Shown in pieces: positions 48,566 to 61,000 of a stretch of 64,000 nucleotides of DNA. Numbering within the stretch: position 1 is the first letter of the stretch; each line of letters starts with the position of its first letter. Location: positions 62,001-126,000 of the forward strand of contig JAVTVJ010000348.1 in assembly GCA_034509425.1 (NCBI GenBank), read 5' to 3'. The notes under the pieces were generated by a model. It was given only the letters and a program-made list of their open reading frames with translations, ran no database searches and was not told the origin of the DNA. The position numbers were made by a program, and so were the translations under genes. The stretch comes from Eopsaltria australis (taxonomy: Eukaryota; Chordata; Aves; Passeriformes; Petroicidae).

Positions 48566-50430
48566 GGTGAAAGGAATGTAACAGGAGTTTTTTTTATGTT
48601 TCCACATAATTTTAGAGGTTTTCAATTTTGTTTTTCAATTTTTATTTTAAATTAAACTGAGAATCATTGAGTTTGGACATCTGTAATACAGAATTTAAAC
48701 TAGTTACCAACCAGCCAACCAACCTTGCTCTAAGGCAGATGTGTATTTTGAGCTGTTCATTGATGTTTTTGCCAATTGCATTCAAAAACTAACATTTTGT
48801 ATTTGGTGGTGACCACAGGTAACAAGAGAATGCTTTTTCACATGATTATTATTTGGAAATGCTTCTTAATGATCCACTCATCCTCTAGCAAGTCTTGCCT
48901 TTGAATATTTGACTGTGACAATAGGATACAGTTGAATAAACAATGTGTGAAGCAATTAAATTATGGTGCCTGAATGTGAATATTTGTCCTATCTCCTCAC
49001 TCAGTTGTCTTTTTCTAGGTTGAAGAAGCTTCTATGAAACTATTTTTGGACTTACAGTGTCACCTAATATCAAAAGAAAAAAACTCTTGCAACAGCATTA
49101 AAATTATAAGATAAAAAAGCAATTCTTTATTGGAAGCTCCCAGGTGCCTTCCTAGTTATGGTCTGTGGGTACACATGATGTTGGATTTCTACAATCCTTA
49201 TAAGTTTAAAAAACTAGCATATTTAAAAATATTGTCCAATTAGAACAGCGCTTGATTATGTAATTTTCTCCTGGGTACTGCCCCACTGGAGTAGGTCCAG
49301 GGCTTCTTTGCCTAATTTCTTGTGTCTTCTCAGATACTGATTGGAAAACAAAATATTCTTCTTGTAGGTTCTCTTTGTGAAAATAAGACTAAACAGTATT
49401 TCAGGAATGTCTTAGAAGGTTGACTTATTATTTTAAAATCTAAGAGAAAGGGTAGGAAAAATACCAGGAGCTATATAACCCCATATTAATAATCCACAAA
49501 CTGCAAATATATGAAAAGTATATAAAAGCTGAAGTCTTTAGGCATCAACAGAATGTCTTCCAACTTTGGCTGTCCTTTTCCACTCTTCTCTGAGCTTTAT
49601 CCACTCTGCTGCATGCTTTCAAAGCTTGGGAAGAGAACATCCACAGTTTAGAGGCTGTGGCCACTGGAAACTTAAGAAAGTCTGCAATGATGTTCTATCT
49701 CTTACAAAGTTGCCTCCTAATTATCCCTCAAACCTGATTTGCTTCTTAGACCACTGTTGGATTCTGAATTGATATTTACATGAATACTGAGAGTTATCTC
49801 AGAGAACATAATTTTTAGTCAGGTGACCAGACTTCTGCTCTTTTTTATGCCTTCCATTGTGATTTGCCCACTGTGAATGTCAGGCTTAGAAACCTAGAGT
49901 TTCTCAAGTCTCTTTGGCTGTTTTCCAGTTCTCTGCTCTGAAAGGGAAGAGGTTAGCTGTTAAGCTATTCCCTTTTTAAGATCCCTAGGTGATTACTACC
50001 TAGCCTTAGCAATTTGTTTCTTTTTTATTGATTTCTTCCACAACCTCTCCTGCCGCCACTTCATCTTCTATTCTGCCCCTGCACATAAGGAAAAGTTCAA
50101 CAAGAACAAATACAGAAGTCCCTGTCTGGTATGTATTTTCTTCTTACACAGCAGCTTTTATATTGGGATTTTTTACTACTCTTACAGGTTCTTTGGTATG
50201 TTTCGCTAGTAATTACACATTTTTGGCTCATCTGGCAACTGGAAAATGTGTGAACTTACCCAGAAATAAAAGAAACTTTCAACAACCTCTGACATTTTGT
50301 TCTAGTGAAGTATAAGAATCATGACCAATACATAACTGTAATCTCTCCACTCTCCATAGTTACTTTAGTATTGCTGATTTTAGGTCCAAAAGTAAGATTC
50401 TGTATAGAGGTCTGAGAAATCTATTTTGCA

Positions 50431-50625
50431 TGTCTTGTGGTTGAACTCCAGCTGGCAGCTAAGTATGCCCAGCTGCTTGCTCACTTCCCCCACCCTCACC
50501 CATGTTGGGATGGGGAAGAGACTCAGAAGAGGGTAAAACACATAGGTTAGCATAAGAATATTTTAACAACAAAAATATTAAAAGCAGGAACAGCAATAAT
50601 TACAACAACATTACAAAATATGAGT
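50431..50625 (-). mobile_element. Fragment of the same ERVL-type LTR family as 41307-42612
   Basis: TGTCTTGTGGTTGAACTCC, CAGCTGGCAGCTAAG, GCTGCTTGCTCACTTCCCCC, TTGGGATGGGGAAGAG and a TTTTAACAACAAAAAT block match the outer ~190 bp of the LTR family at 41307. The A-rich AATAATTACAACAAC stretch that follows is found in some copies. The remaining LTR is missing, so this is a truncated fragment. Orientation is inferred from the family. Confidence 0.65.
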
Positions 50626-50861
50626 TGTAAAGAGTGTTTTTATTGAAGCCCTTTGGATAGTATTACATATGTGTTTAACAATGTAAATAAATTATTCTTT
50701 GTGTATGTGACAGGGCGTATGTCTGCATACGGAATTCTTGGTAAAAACATTTAAAGTTAAAAAAAATAGGAAAATAACAGAGGTGACAGCATTAACTAAC
50801 AGAAGTTTTGACATCTTGTAGAAATTCTATCTAAACATAAGAAGATAAAAACCCAAACAAC

Positions 50862-51043
50862 CCTGGTCAAATACTGCCACACTTGCTCAGGAAGGTTTTG
50901 GAATCTCCATCCTTGGAGATATCCATAGCCTGAGTGAACATGGTGCTGGTCAACCTGCTGTAGATGATCACCTTCTCAGTAGCAGGATTGGACTAGATCA
51001 TCTCCAGAGGTCCCTTCCAGCCTCAACAATTGTGTGTTTCTGA
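50862..51043 (+). mobile_element. CR1 LINE 3' end (third subfamily type)
   Basis: GAATCTCCATCCTTGGAGAT, CAACCTGCTGTAGATGATC, ATTGGACTAGATCATCTCC and AGAGGTCCCTTCCAGCCTC are the 3' blocks of a CR1 subfamily with a GTCTCCATCCTTGGAGATATTC motif. The copy stops in TTGTGTGTTTCTG, a degraded terminal repeat. About 180 bp are kept, so it is 5'-truncated. Confidence 0.85.
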
Positions 51044-51838
51044 AGCAGAAGGTGAGACTACATTTCTTACTTCAGTAGGTACATTGGGTTGTTTGCCTGA
51101 TTCCTGTTATAGGGACTTCAGTTTCAGAATTAATTAAGAAGAGGAAATACAATTAAATGTCTTATCAGGAGAATGTATTTTCTGAAAATGAGATGTCTAA
51201 CTGAGGGAACTTCCAGCAAATCCATTATATAACAAATTTTGAAGCTATATTTTAATTGGAAATCTAAAATATAATATAATTATGACCTACATCATGGAGG
51301 ATTCATGTTTGATATTTTAATTCAAATATTCTAAACAATATTATAATTTTGGGCAAAAAATTTCAACCTAGCATTTTAATGCATGTAGTTTGTTTTGGAA
51401 AGGAAATGCAGATTCTTAGTGTTATTTTCTGCCTTTGGGTAACCTGAAATTTCATTTTGAATATTTATTTAAGATTTATTTAATCAACTCAGGCTTTAAA
51501 AATATTTTTTTGTTCTCTTTTTTCACCTCAATAAATTACCATGGACAGTTTGTACTTTAATGTGCCTTTTTACAGAATCTGGGTTTGCAGAGTGTTTTAA
51601 AAGGAGGGAGAAAAGTGCCTCTAAGAAGGAAGGCTAATTGGATTAGTGATGATGAATGTTAGTTTCTCCTTAATGTTGTCCTGTTTTTGAAAGTACAAGG
51701 AACAAGGCAAAAGGATGAGCATGAGATTGAAAGAAAATAAAAGTTGAAAATAAAGCCTGTGGAAAAATTGAGATTTTAAATTTTTCATGTGTGCAGACAA
51801 TTTTTTTAACAAACCTTGGTCGTAAACTGATGCTGGAT

Positions 51839-51885
51839 TATTTTCTTTTTCCTTTTTTTTTTTCCTTTTTTCTTTTCATTTTTTA
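51839..51885 (+). repeat. Polypyrimidine tract
   Basis: An almost uninterrupted run of T with CC or single C. It could be a decayed poly-T or poly-A tail on the opposite strand, but no retroposon body was found next to it. Confidence 0.7.
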
Positions 51886-52605
51886 ATCCATGTCTGAAAT
51901 GCATTTTGCTATGTAATTGATGATTTCTGTGTGCCCTCTGTCCTTACACAAACTGGAGTAGTTGCATTAAAAGCTTTGAGTACTGTCAAATTCTAATGGC
52001 ATGAGAGGAGATGTTTGCTTCTTTTGCAATCATGATACTTTTGTTACAGTGATAATGAATGCTTCTCATGAGAGATGCTTAAAATGAAAATCAGAAGAAC
52101 AAAAATGTGAAATTTTTCATTTATATGTTAAACCACTTTGACCATAAATATTATGCAAAGACTCTAATCTTAAATACCTTAAATTGGATTATGGAGTTTG
52201 ATTTGTTACCTTAGTAAGCACAGCATATTGGATTGGTTTCTATAGTTTTTTCTTTAGATAATGATGATAAGGTACATTTTTCCCCCAAGCAATGGGAACT
52301 TTTTGAACTCCTTGATTAGCTGAGTAGGTGTCTATAATGATGAAATGGTAGGTGTTAAGTGTATATTAAATGTATAACAATTAATGTGTAGGAGGGAAGT
52401 AGATTAAAATATGAAATTTGAAATGCTCTGATGTGGAAAAATATCTTATTCATCTGTATTGTCATCATATTTAACATCAGAACTCATCTGATTTACCATG
52501 AGAATACTTGTGCTTTCTTTTAAAAATAAAGACCAGGAAGAATTAAACTAAAATGTTTAAAGTCAAGTTTTAACATTCTCCCCATTTGTCATTTCTCTCC
52601 TTTAG

Positions 52606-52709
52606 ACAGACTCCTGTGGACGAACTCTTGCTTGCTTCATGGTAGTAGAAAAGATGTGAAACAAAGAAGAGAACACATCAGTGATTCCTTCCCCCGGGCT
52701 AGGAAGCAG
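52606..52709 (+). other. Candidate exon (strong splice sites, function unknown)
   Basis: The segment is preceded by a pyrimidine-rich stretch ending in TCTCTCCTTTAG (acceptor at 52605) and followed by CAG|GTGAGA (donor from 52710), both close to vertebrate consensus. Its 104 nt are open in one of three frames; the residues include HGSRKDVKQRREHISDSF, which is charged and shows no domain I know. The other two frames carry stops. It could be a coding exon, a lncRNA exon or a chance pair of sites. Sites this good occur by chance in a window of this size, so confidence is low. Confidence 0.2.
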
Positions 52710-55700
52710 GTGAGAGTTCATCTGGTAACCAGGGGAGTACGTCCTGTATACTTCCTGAATACTTCCTTTGAATATCTTGTTGGTAAAGCAAACTCTCTTG
52801 TTTCAAGAAATTTTGGTGAAGACACAAATCTTCTCAGTAAAAACGGTGCAGACAAATGGCTGAAGTAGAGCTCAGAAAAATACTAAAACAGTCAGACTTT
52901 TATAATAATCTGGAACAATATTTTTTGACAAAATTTGTTTGTGAAAACCCATTCAGGTATCTGTGCCAGAGAAATTTTAAAAAAATTTATTATAATTACA
53001 GCAACATAGCAAAAAGAAATTATTTGCTGAGGATCTTAGGTTTCTTGCAAAGTTAATATTTTTTGAGTTAAAATTTTATTTTGTATTACTAATTTAGTCA
53101 AAATCTATTAAAACTAATGAGCATTCAGCATAGATTTTACTTTATAACTGGATCAAGAGTTTATGAACATTGATTATGACTATTGTAGCAGAGAATGCTC
53201 TCCCAAAGAGTTCCTAATAACATAGAAACATTTTTAAAAATTATTTAATACATACATTTCCACAAAGCAGGTATTCTGTGAAGTGTATTTGTCTGCAATC
53301 TTTTAATAAGTCACACAACTAGTTAGAGTCTAATGATTTTATTTAAGCAAATGTGTGCATGGAAGGTAGCCATGCCAAAGATGTTATGTGTTGCTTAATA
53401 ATCACACTTCACCAGGAAAACTTGGACTTCAAGAGGTGAAAGGAAACATGGCCTTTCTCAGCTGCCATTTGAAATCTACATTCCTTGGTACATGTTGGTG
53501 TCCTCAGAAAGAAAATTTTTCCTCAGGATTTTTAGTCATGATACACCCCCAGATATGTAATGTGTTGTCAAAGTGTAATGTTGGAGCTATTCCGTAAACA
53601 ACAATCTGGCAAAATGTCCTGCAATGTCCCCACGGGTGGTAAAAGTGGACTCTGCAGTGCCATTAATGTGTGATCCATGCGGCTTGCCAGGATGCATGAA
53701 GGGGACAATGAAGAGCATTGAGGAAAATGAGAAAAGCCATAAATTGAAAATGTTCTTTGTTGATAGTATTGATTTGTGATCTCCTAATCACAAGACTAAT
53801 TAGCAAAAATCAAAGCCTTGACAGTGAAAGTGCTGTAAATACAAATGGAGGACTGCTATGGATTAAAAATCAGTCAGAGACGTCAGAACATCTCTGCAAA
53901 AGGAAGAGTGTTCTCTTGCCCAGGCAAGGGATTCAGAGCTTATGAAGTCAGAAAGAACAGTATCAGTGATCTGATTTTACCTCCCATACAGTGCATGATA
54001 TAGAAATGTCAAACACTAATTCCTGTTTGAAGTTGAGCATATTTGAAAAGTTTAAATATCTAGACTTATTTCAAAAGTCTGCAGCAGTAGAAAAATTTGT
54101 GGCAATCACTGCCAAATTCAGGATTGTATCAGAAGAGGTTGACAGAACTGTTTAAATCTGCCTTTGCTATCCCTTGATTCATTTGTTAAATCCCTTTGTT
54201 GGAAACATGCCTTTCCCTTCAGTTTGTACCTGAAGCTCCTTACTGGCTCCATGTCTTGTTTTTCCTTTTCTTTTTCCATGTCACCTCAGATTAAAAGCAG
54301 CCTATTTTGATCTCTACCTCTAATGGCAAAAGAAGTCATCAAAATGAGACATTCTTTTTAGCTAATACCTCATACAATTTTTATATTCTTTGGTAATGCA
54401 TGCATAGCTATTCAACAATCCATTAATGCTTGAAATCAGGTTTGGACATCAAATGAAAAATTTGCTCTTTAATAATTAAAGTTTCTAGACAAATGCTACC
54501 AAACAACTTATGTAAAGTTTTGTTTATATGGAATTAAAAAGAATTACACCCAATGCTGTTTGAAAATATTTTTAGACATAGATTTCTACTGTAGAGTGAA
54601 ATGAGTATCAAAATATCGTAAGCATAATTGCCTTTAATTAATTTTTCAAATACAACGTCAGCAGAGAAGTGCATACATATCTGTCAGAAATACCAGAAGA
54701 AAAAAATTGTATATTTTTAAAAAATGACACTGATTTAGCACACTTTTAATTTATTAGATATGAATAACAAAAATCTTAAAGTTCACATGAGCAAGTTGTG
54801 TCATTTTTTTGATAAATGATAAATATTGTATGGCATAAATCTACTTCCCATATCTTGAAAAGCATTTATGGCAAGTATTCAAACCTTTAGTATTTAGGAG
54901 GGCATAGTAGGAAAAAAATAATAGAATATGCATTTTAATTGTAATAAATTAGCACAGAAAATGTCATAATCTAACAATAGGAAGAATACCATAAAAACAG
55001 GTGAGAAAAAACCAAAGTCTTCAGTTTTATTGCAAAAATGTATTTTGGAAGTAATTTGTCTGAAGTCTGAAGGGGTCTGAAGTCTGTGAATAATTAATTC
55101 AGAATATGTAATCAGATAAAAATTAGAGAAAATATTTAGAAGAATTGTAAAGAATTGGAACACTTTACACTTTTTTAGATTTTTCTTATGAAAGCATTAT
55201 AGATCTATGTTAATTTATTGTGCTTTGACATCACTGCATTTCTCATTTATCTTTCTTTTAAGAAATATATCTGAAATCAGCACATAGGTATTCTTCTACT
55301 GAGTGAAAGAAATATAACAAATTTTCTTACCCCTGACCTGCAAGGACTGGGTGAAAAGCTTTACTGCAGAATTCTTAATTTTTTAGGTACCACTGGGACT
55401 GCTTAGCAGACGTTTTGATGTAAAGGTCAGGGAAGTTCTCAGTCATTAAATATTAAGCAAATATTTAATATGTGGTCTTTTGTGATCAAAATAGATTTAA
55501 TTCCTCTATAATCTTCAGTCAGTCAGTCTTTCTAAGCCTTTGTATGCCGCCTACAGAAGACAGCTTATGATTTTTATTTCTCTTTAAATTATTATTCCAC
55601 TCTATCTCTCTGGCAGTTCAGAATAGAGATTATTAGAGCATATGAAGTGGAAGTGATCTTTAAATTCTACTTTTCCGGCAGTATGCCATATAGCCCACTT

Positions 55701-57536
55701 CTTAAACTTAGCAAGTTCCAAAGAGCACTCTGCTTTCTGCGTGTCATTTACTTCTGCATTTCTAGGTTAGAGGTTACATACTCCTGTGCTTAGACCTATT
55801 TCTGCCATATTTCTTTGTAGTAATTCTTCCATTTCACTCTTTGTTTCTCCAGGTGAAAACAGTCCTGTCCTTCTGGTCTTCACTTACAGGATAAGATAAA
55901 AAATAAAACTCTCTGAGACCTCTTGCACTTAGTGATTTTTGCTCTCTGGTTAAAATAATTATCCTGATATTAGGACGTTATTTGTCTTCTTTGCAACTGC
56001 ACCAGAACACTAATTTACAGCCATCCTATGCCATGTGCTCTGTTCAGTGCTTTTCTGTAATTTTTTATTCTAGAGCTTCATAACTGAAGAGTTTTTTATT
56101 AACAAGAAAAGTGAGTTTAAACTTATTTTGGTAGTTTTGGGTTTTTTTTTTTCTGTTTTTCACTTCAGCCCCTGACAAAAGGAGATAAAAGAAATTTTGT
56201 GGCTTGGCATTTTCCCCACTAAAGGCTCAAGTGAAATCAAGAATGTATAACATAAAGTCTGAATATGTTTAATTGTTACTAGTGAAGTAACATGGAGTTT
56301 TACATTTAATGCTGCTATGATAGCCAAGAAACAAAATAACTATATCTGATTAGGGATGAAGATGCACAAACTGAAAAATGCTCTTATAATACCATATATT
56401 TCTATATAAATATCTATGTAGAATGAAATGACCCAGCAATGCTCAAGAATGGATCCTGAGTGCTTTTTTGGATATGAGTGGAGTAAACAATCTAGAAGAG
56501 TTTATCTGGTGCTGACAAAAACAGTATTTTCATAAACTAGAGTTAATTCACTGAGTTCATGCTGCTGCGCAGCTTTGACCACTAGCAGTTTTATGCTCTA
56601 GACCTACCATGGTTCACTGAATAAAGATTTTTTTTGTTCAGGCAATGCTTAATTCAAAAGATCTAACAGATTAATTTAGCATGTTATATGTAAAACCTTC
56701 TTACATTATGCTATGTTGTTTTCTACTTATTTGTACATTAATTTTCTCAGAATGTGTTTGAAAATATTTCAGGTCCTCAGTCTTCCCCTCCTCCCCTTAA
56801 TGTTTTTTCTCCAGTTACCTCTTGAAGACAAGTTGTATTCTTTCCAGATTATTTTGTCAATATTTGTTCCTGAAGCATATATTCTATGCAAAGGATACAA
56901 AGTGAAAACTTGGTTAATTAATGTTTTCTTAATTTGTAATTGAAACATTCTTCAGTAACCATCATCAGTGGCATCCTCCTAACATTCCTGAATTATGACA
57001 TTCTAAAACTCAGTTCCACATCCTATTGAAGTACTCCTGTGTATCATCACTGGACTATGTTAAACAGGTTAATTTAGAAATAAGGCTGATCAAAGATGGA
57101 GTAAAATGTCTTTTCCCTTGACTATTTAGAAACGAGTGGAGAAGAAAAAAGAAATATAATGAATATGTCCATAAGTTTTTCTTTTGAGTTAAGATTCTCT
57201 TTAAATCTACTGTAACACCTTACAACATCCTTATTTCATCTGATTAAAAATTTAATGTCAATATAAAATATCTAAAGGTCAAGTCATGGCCAGCTGTATT
57301 TAACAACTGCACAACTGGCAACTAGAAGACATCCATATTTCTGCTCATTCTGAATAAACAGTCATCTGCACATCATAAACCAGCATCTCAGCAGGAAACA
57401 AAATGAGCATGAATATAGCTGTAGCTGTAATCTTGGAAGGTTTTTGAGCAAATAATCACACTATGACGGAAGACTGGAGTGCTTTCAGGACTTAAAAATG
57501 TGGTGTGCATTGTAACTGAATGCATGTGTGTATGAA

Positions 57537-57568
57537 TACATATATATATATGTGTGTGTGTGTATACA
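57537..57568. repeat. TA/TG dinucleotide microsatellite
   Basis: An alternating TA run (57540-57551) is followed directly by a TG run (57551-57562). Alternating purine-pyrimidine sequence such as this can take up the Z-DNA form. Confidence 0.8.
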
Positions 57569-57607
57569 TCAGAAACTTAGGGATTGCCTTGATGGGAGTG
57601 CCTGAAA

Positions 57608-57745
57608 GACTGACAAATCAGATTATTTAAAAAAGTTAAAACACTGCTTTGCTAGATTGATGCCATTAAGGATACACATGAGCAGTGGTTTGTTTTAAAT
57701 GGCCATCAATCATTAGATGCTCAGAGAATTAGTCCTCAACTATCT
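57608..57745. promoter_or_regulatory. Possible conserved noncoding element (motif-based guess)
   Basis: The block contains TGACAAATCAGATTA, GATTGATGCCATTAAGG and ATCAATCATTAG (57705-57716). These combine TGACA (MEIS-type), TGAT (PBX-type) and TAAT/ATTA (homeodomain-type) cores. The density resembles HOX/TALE enhancers, but this is inferred from words alone. Confidence 0.2.
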
Positions 57746-57916
57746 TGTTTTGATCAGTACTAAGTAAATCTCACCAGGGCTGATGATGGCTCTCAGAGCT
57801 GACTGTTGTGTTTCGTCCTCATTGGTCTTAGCCATGAAGGTTGAGGTCATCTTTCCTGAGAACTGGAAACAAAATGCATATAATTTTCCTTCATTTTCTT
57901 CCCTCATTCAGTATAA

Positions 57917-58040
57917 GGTTTTTGTTTGGTTGTTTTTTGGTTTTTTTCGCTTTGTTTGTTTTGGTTTTTTGGGGGTGTATTGTTTTTTTGCTTTGGTTTT
58001 GGTTTTTCTGGTGCAGGTTTTTTGGTTGGTTGTTTTTCTT
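57917..58040. repeat. T/G-rich low-complexity tract
   Basis: About 120 bp consist almost only of T and G on the plus strand (units such as TTTGG and GTTTTT). The overlapping frames of 94-105 codons here are rich in Phe, Trp, Leu and Val simply because of this composition and are not genes. Confidence 0.8.
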
Positions 58041-61000
58041 ATACTTCTTGCATCCTCAGAAGAATAGAGGAAGATCCACCTGTTCCAGGCCTGGCTCATT
58101 TCCTTTCCTGCTTTTGCCAGATATCTGTCTTGCTTCTTCTAACTCTAGTTCTTGAGTTGAGCATTTTACAACATGTACATTTTTCTGCACTCTGCTTGTG
58201 CAGCTCTACCACAAGTCTTGTTACTATGAACTTGCTTAATTAACATCTGCTTTAAAGGGGCACCAACACCCTGATTTGTCTGCACGTGCATTATGGAACT
58301 CCTGGAGCTCATTCTCTGTGCAAAGGACAGCCAGGGACTACTGATGTGCCCAGAATGCTGTGCTGACCTTGTCCCATCACTCCCAGGTCATGGCTACTCT
58401 GAATGTGGAAACAGAGGAAGCTTTCACTCAGTAATGAAATGAACGTGCTCAAAATCATCCACAGATTTAGAAGCTGGACAAGAATTCCTCCTACATAATT
58501 TCAATAGAAAGAAAGATTTTTCTGCCTTCACATACATACCTACTTCTATGCTTTTTCTTCTCTATTTGCTTCTGTATTTATGTATCTCCCCTGTATTTTA
58601 ATGTCTTCTCTGGCATTTGAAGAAAGTTGCAAATAGATTCTATATACATATATGACATATTCCCCCCTCAAAATACATTTCATATTTAATAAATGTTTTA
58701 TCTACAGAAGTTAGTCTGCTACAACTGGTACTAATGGTAGCTGTGTTTCCTCTTCTTTATTCCCTTTTCTCTTATCCTTCTCCTACTGCACAGTCTCTGG
58801 TGAGTGTCTAAGGAAGATTATGGAAGAAATTAGGTCCAAATACACTGGTATAAAGGACCTCTTACAGTAGTGACAGTAGTATACATTAAATAATTATCTT
58901 GATTTAAAGAACATTAGACTGATTTAATACTGGTGTAGTTTTCTTCACTCAGGAAATTATAATAAGCTTTTTATATAAGGCCAACTTTTTGAAAATTTGC
59001 TTGCATTTCTCCCAGTCTAATCTAATCCTTTGGACATATCTGACTCCTACAAAGAGAAATGTGTGTTGATAATTTTTGCTGTCTTCCATGGTTCCATCTC
59101 CTCTGTAAAAGACGAGTGTTGCTTCTCTAGTACATATTGCCAGAAACTTATTTTTCTATGTATTTAACTTGCTATAGTGCTACTCAGTGACAGAATTTTG
59201 CTGTGGATTTTTAAAGACCATAAGTGTCACTTGTGTTTCTAGTAGCTTATTATTATTTCATGGTGAACAGTAGAGAAAATGTTTTAGGTGATTCAGCCTT
59301 TGGAATCCAGTGTTGTTGGTATGCATATTGTGGTGACTTTCACTTAAGGTTATCCTAAAATCCTTTGGAAAGGCATATGGACAGGAATAGTAGGTTGGTA
59401 ATGGAAAGGAATGTCAGGAATTACAGTGCTCTGGAAAAGCAGAAAGTAGATACTGCCTTTCTCAAAATATACTCAGAGAGCTTTCAAGGCTCTTTCAGAT
59501 ATGTTATACACGGTAAATGCTAAGTAAGAAGCCTGGAGAACTCTGTATCCTGCCAACAATATTAATATAACAGAAGATATTAACCTGCAGAAGATTTTTG
59601 TGAGGAATAATACTGTTATAATCAGGCTAGCTGACAGTGACATGCTTTGATTTATCCCAAGCTGTGAAAGGAGAGGTTTAGCCCCTTAGTGCTTAGGGCA
59701 TTCCTGTTTTTCTTCTGTTTCTAGGAACAACTTTACATTATGTATAATGCATCAGATCTGTCCAATCATCTGGATGAAAATTTACATAATGAAAGGAAAA
59801 AAAATATCAAAACCAGCTTAGACTGTGTTGTCAGTCAGAAACTGTTCATGATTGGCTTTGGCAGACAGTGAAATGAATGTCAGAATGTTATCTGAATTTT
59901 TCAAAACATCATTAAAGTGCTTACTAGCTTTAAATTCCAAGAAGCTCTAAGTGGTTCACTTTTAAAACTGATGTTTGAGAGTATGAATTAATTAAAATTC
60001 AAATATACTGAAGCTTTTCCAAGTGGCTTGGAATTTTTTCAATTCTCCTATGAAAATTCACAAATTTCAGAGATGAGCAATAAGGTTTGATAAAACTAAA
60101 CATTTTTAAAAATAGGTAGGTTTAATAAACAAAAATCTAGCCACTCAAAATCTAAAGACTAAGGATAAAGTCCAAGAGGGATTCATTTCCCATTTTCTAA
60201 GACTCTAAAGGGTTGTATGGAGAAATTCCTTTTTAAAGTGATTTTTAAAGATTGATCATTCAGTCCTTTAGCTGGCATTGCAACTGATTGTGCAATTTAA
60301 TAACATTGCTATTCTCCCCATTTTTGCTGGTTTTATTCTTAGCTTTATCTACTGTTTCTTGTCACCCAGTGTACTTATTGTCTCTTTCCCACAGAAACAG
60401 GCTTTTTCAGATTGAATAGTAATCATAACTATTAATTGGAGATACCATTGTTGAAGAGACAGTGGTTGTGTGTTCTAAAGACAACATCACAATGTATATA
60501 CTTTAAAAAATGTTATGTCCGTAACTATCTACAAGGCTAATCCAGAAAACTATGGCTTCTTTTCCTCATTTCTCTGTTTAGAAGTATTCTCATCTGGAAT
60601 ACCTACAGAAATGCCCAAAATAATGAAGGAGACCTGTCCAGTCTGGATTAGTTTCATCCCAAAGTGTGCACTTTCTACTGTTGCCTTTCCAAGTGTGCTC
60701 CCAGCATTTCACTGATTTTGTGGTGGCATGTGTTATTCAATAGTGAGACAGGATAGAGTCAACTATCAGTTCTAATTGCAAAAATACAGATTTGTCACAT
60801 GCCTCTCCTGATAATTCATTGCTCATATTTGTTTTCTCCTGCTATTACTAAAGGGCAAATGCAAAATGATATAACAATGATTAGAAACATAGGCACCCTA
60901 TGCTTAATTCTTCATTTTTTTATGACATGAACATGTAAAAAGGGCATAATTGATCTTTTAAAAAGTCCAGAAATTCTGAATGAATACAAAATTCTATGCT

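Larger units (their letters stand above)
43166..50430. other. Noncoding DNA, mostly AT-rich
   Basis: No gene was recognised. The unassigned block 46800-47110 and the microsatellite 48513-48565 are listed separately. A pair of AACTTCCTCATC repeats lies near 45559-45584, and CCAA repeats near 48706-48724. Confidence 0.6.

Noticed and set aside
50028..50315. Frame of 95 codons with a hydrophobic middle part
   Set aside because: It has no ATG at its start, no known domain and no splice or promoter context, so it is probably a chance frame.
57783..58243. Three plus-strand frames of 94-105 codons with hydrophobic runs
   Set aside because: They run through T/G-rich low-complexity DNA. The Phe/Trp/Val-rich stretches mirror base composition, not membrane segments.
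58260..58430. Possible retrocopy or repeat with higher GC
   Set aside because: No frame, poly-A tail or family match was seen, and the composition shift is slight.
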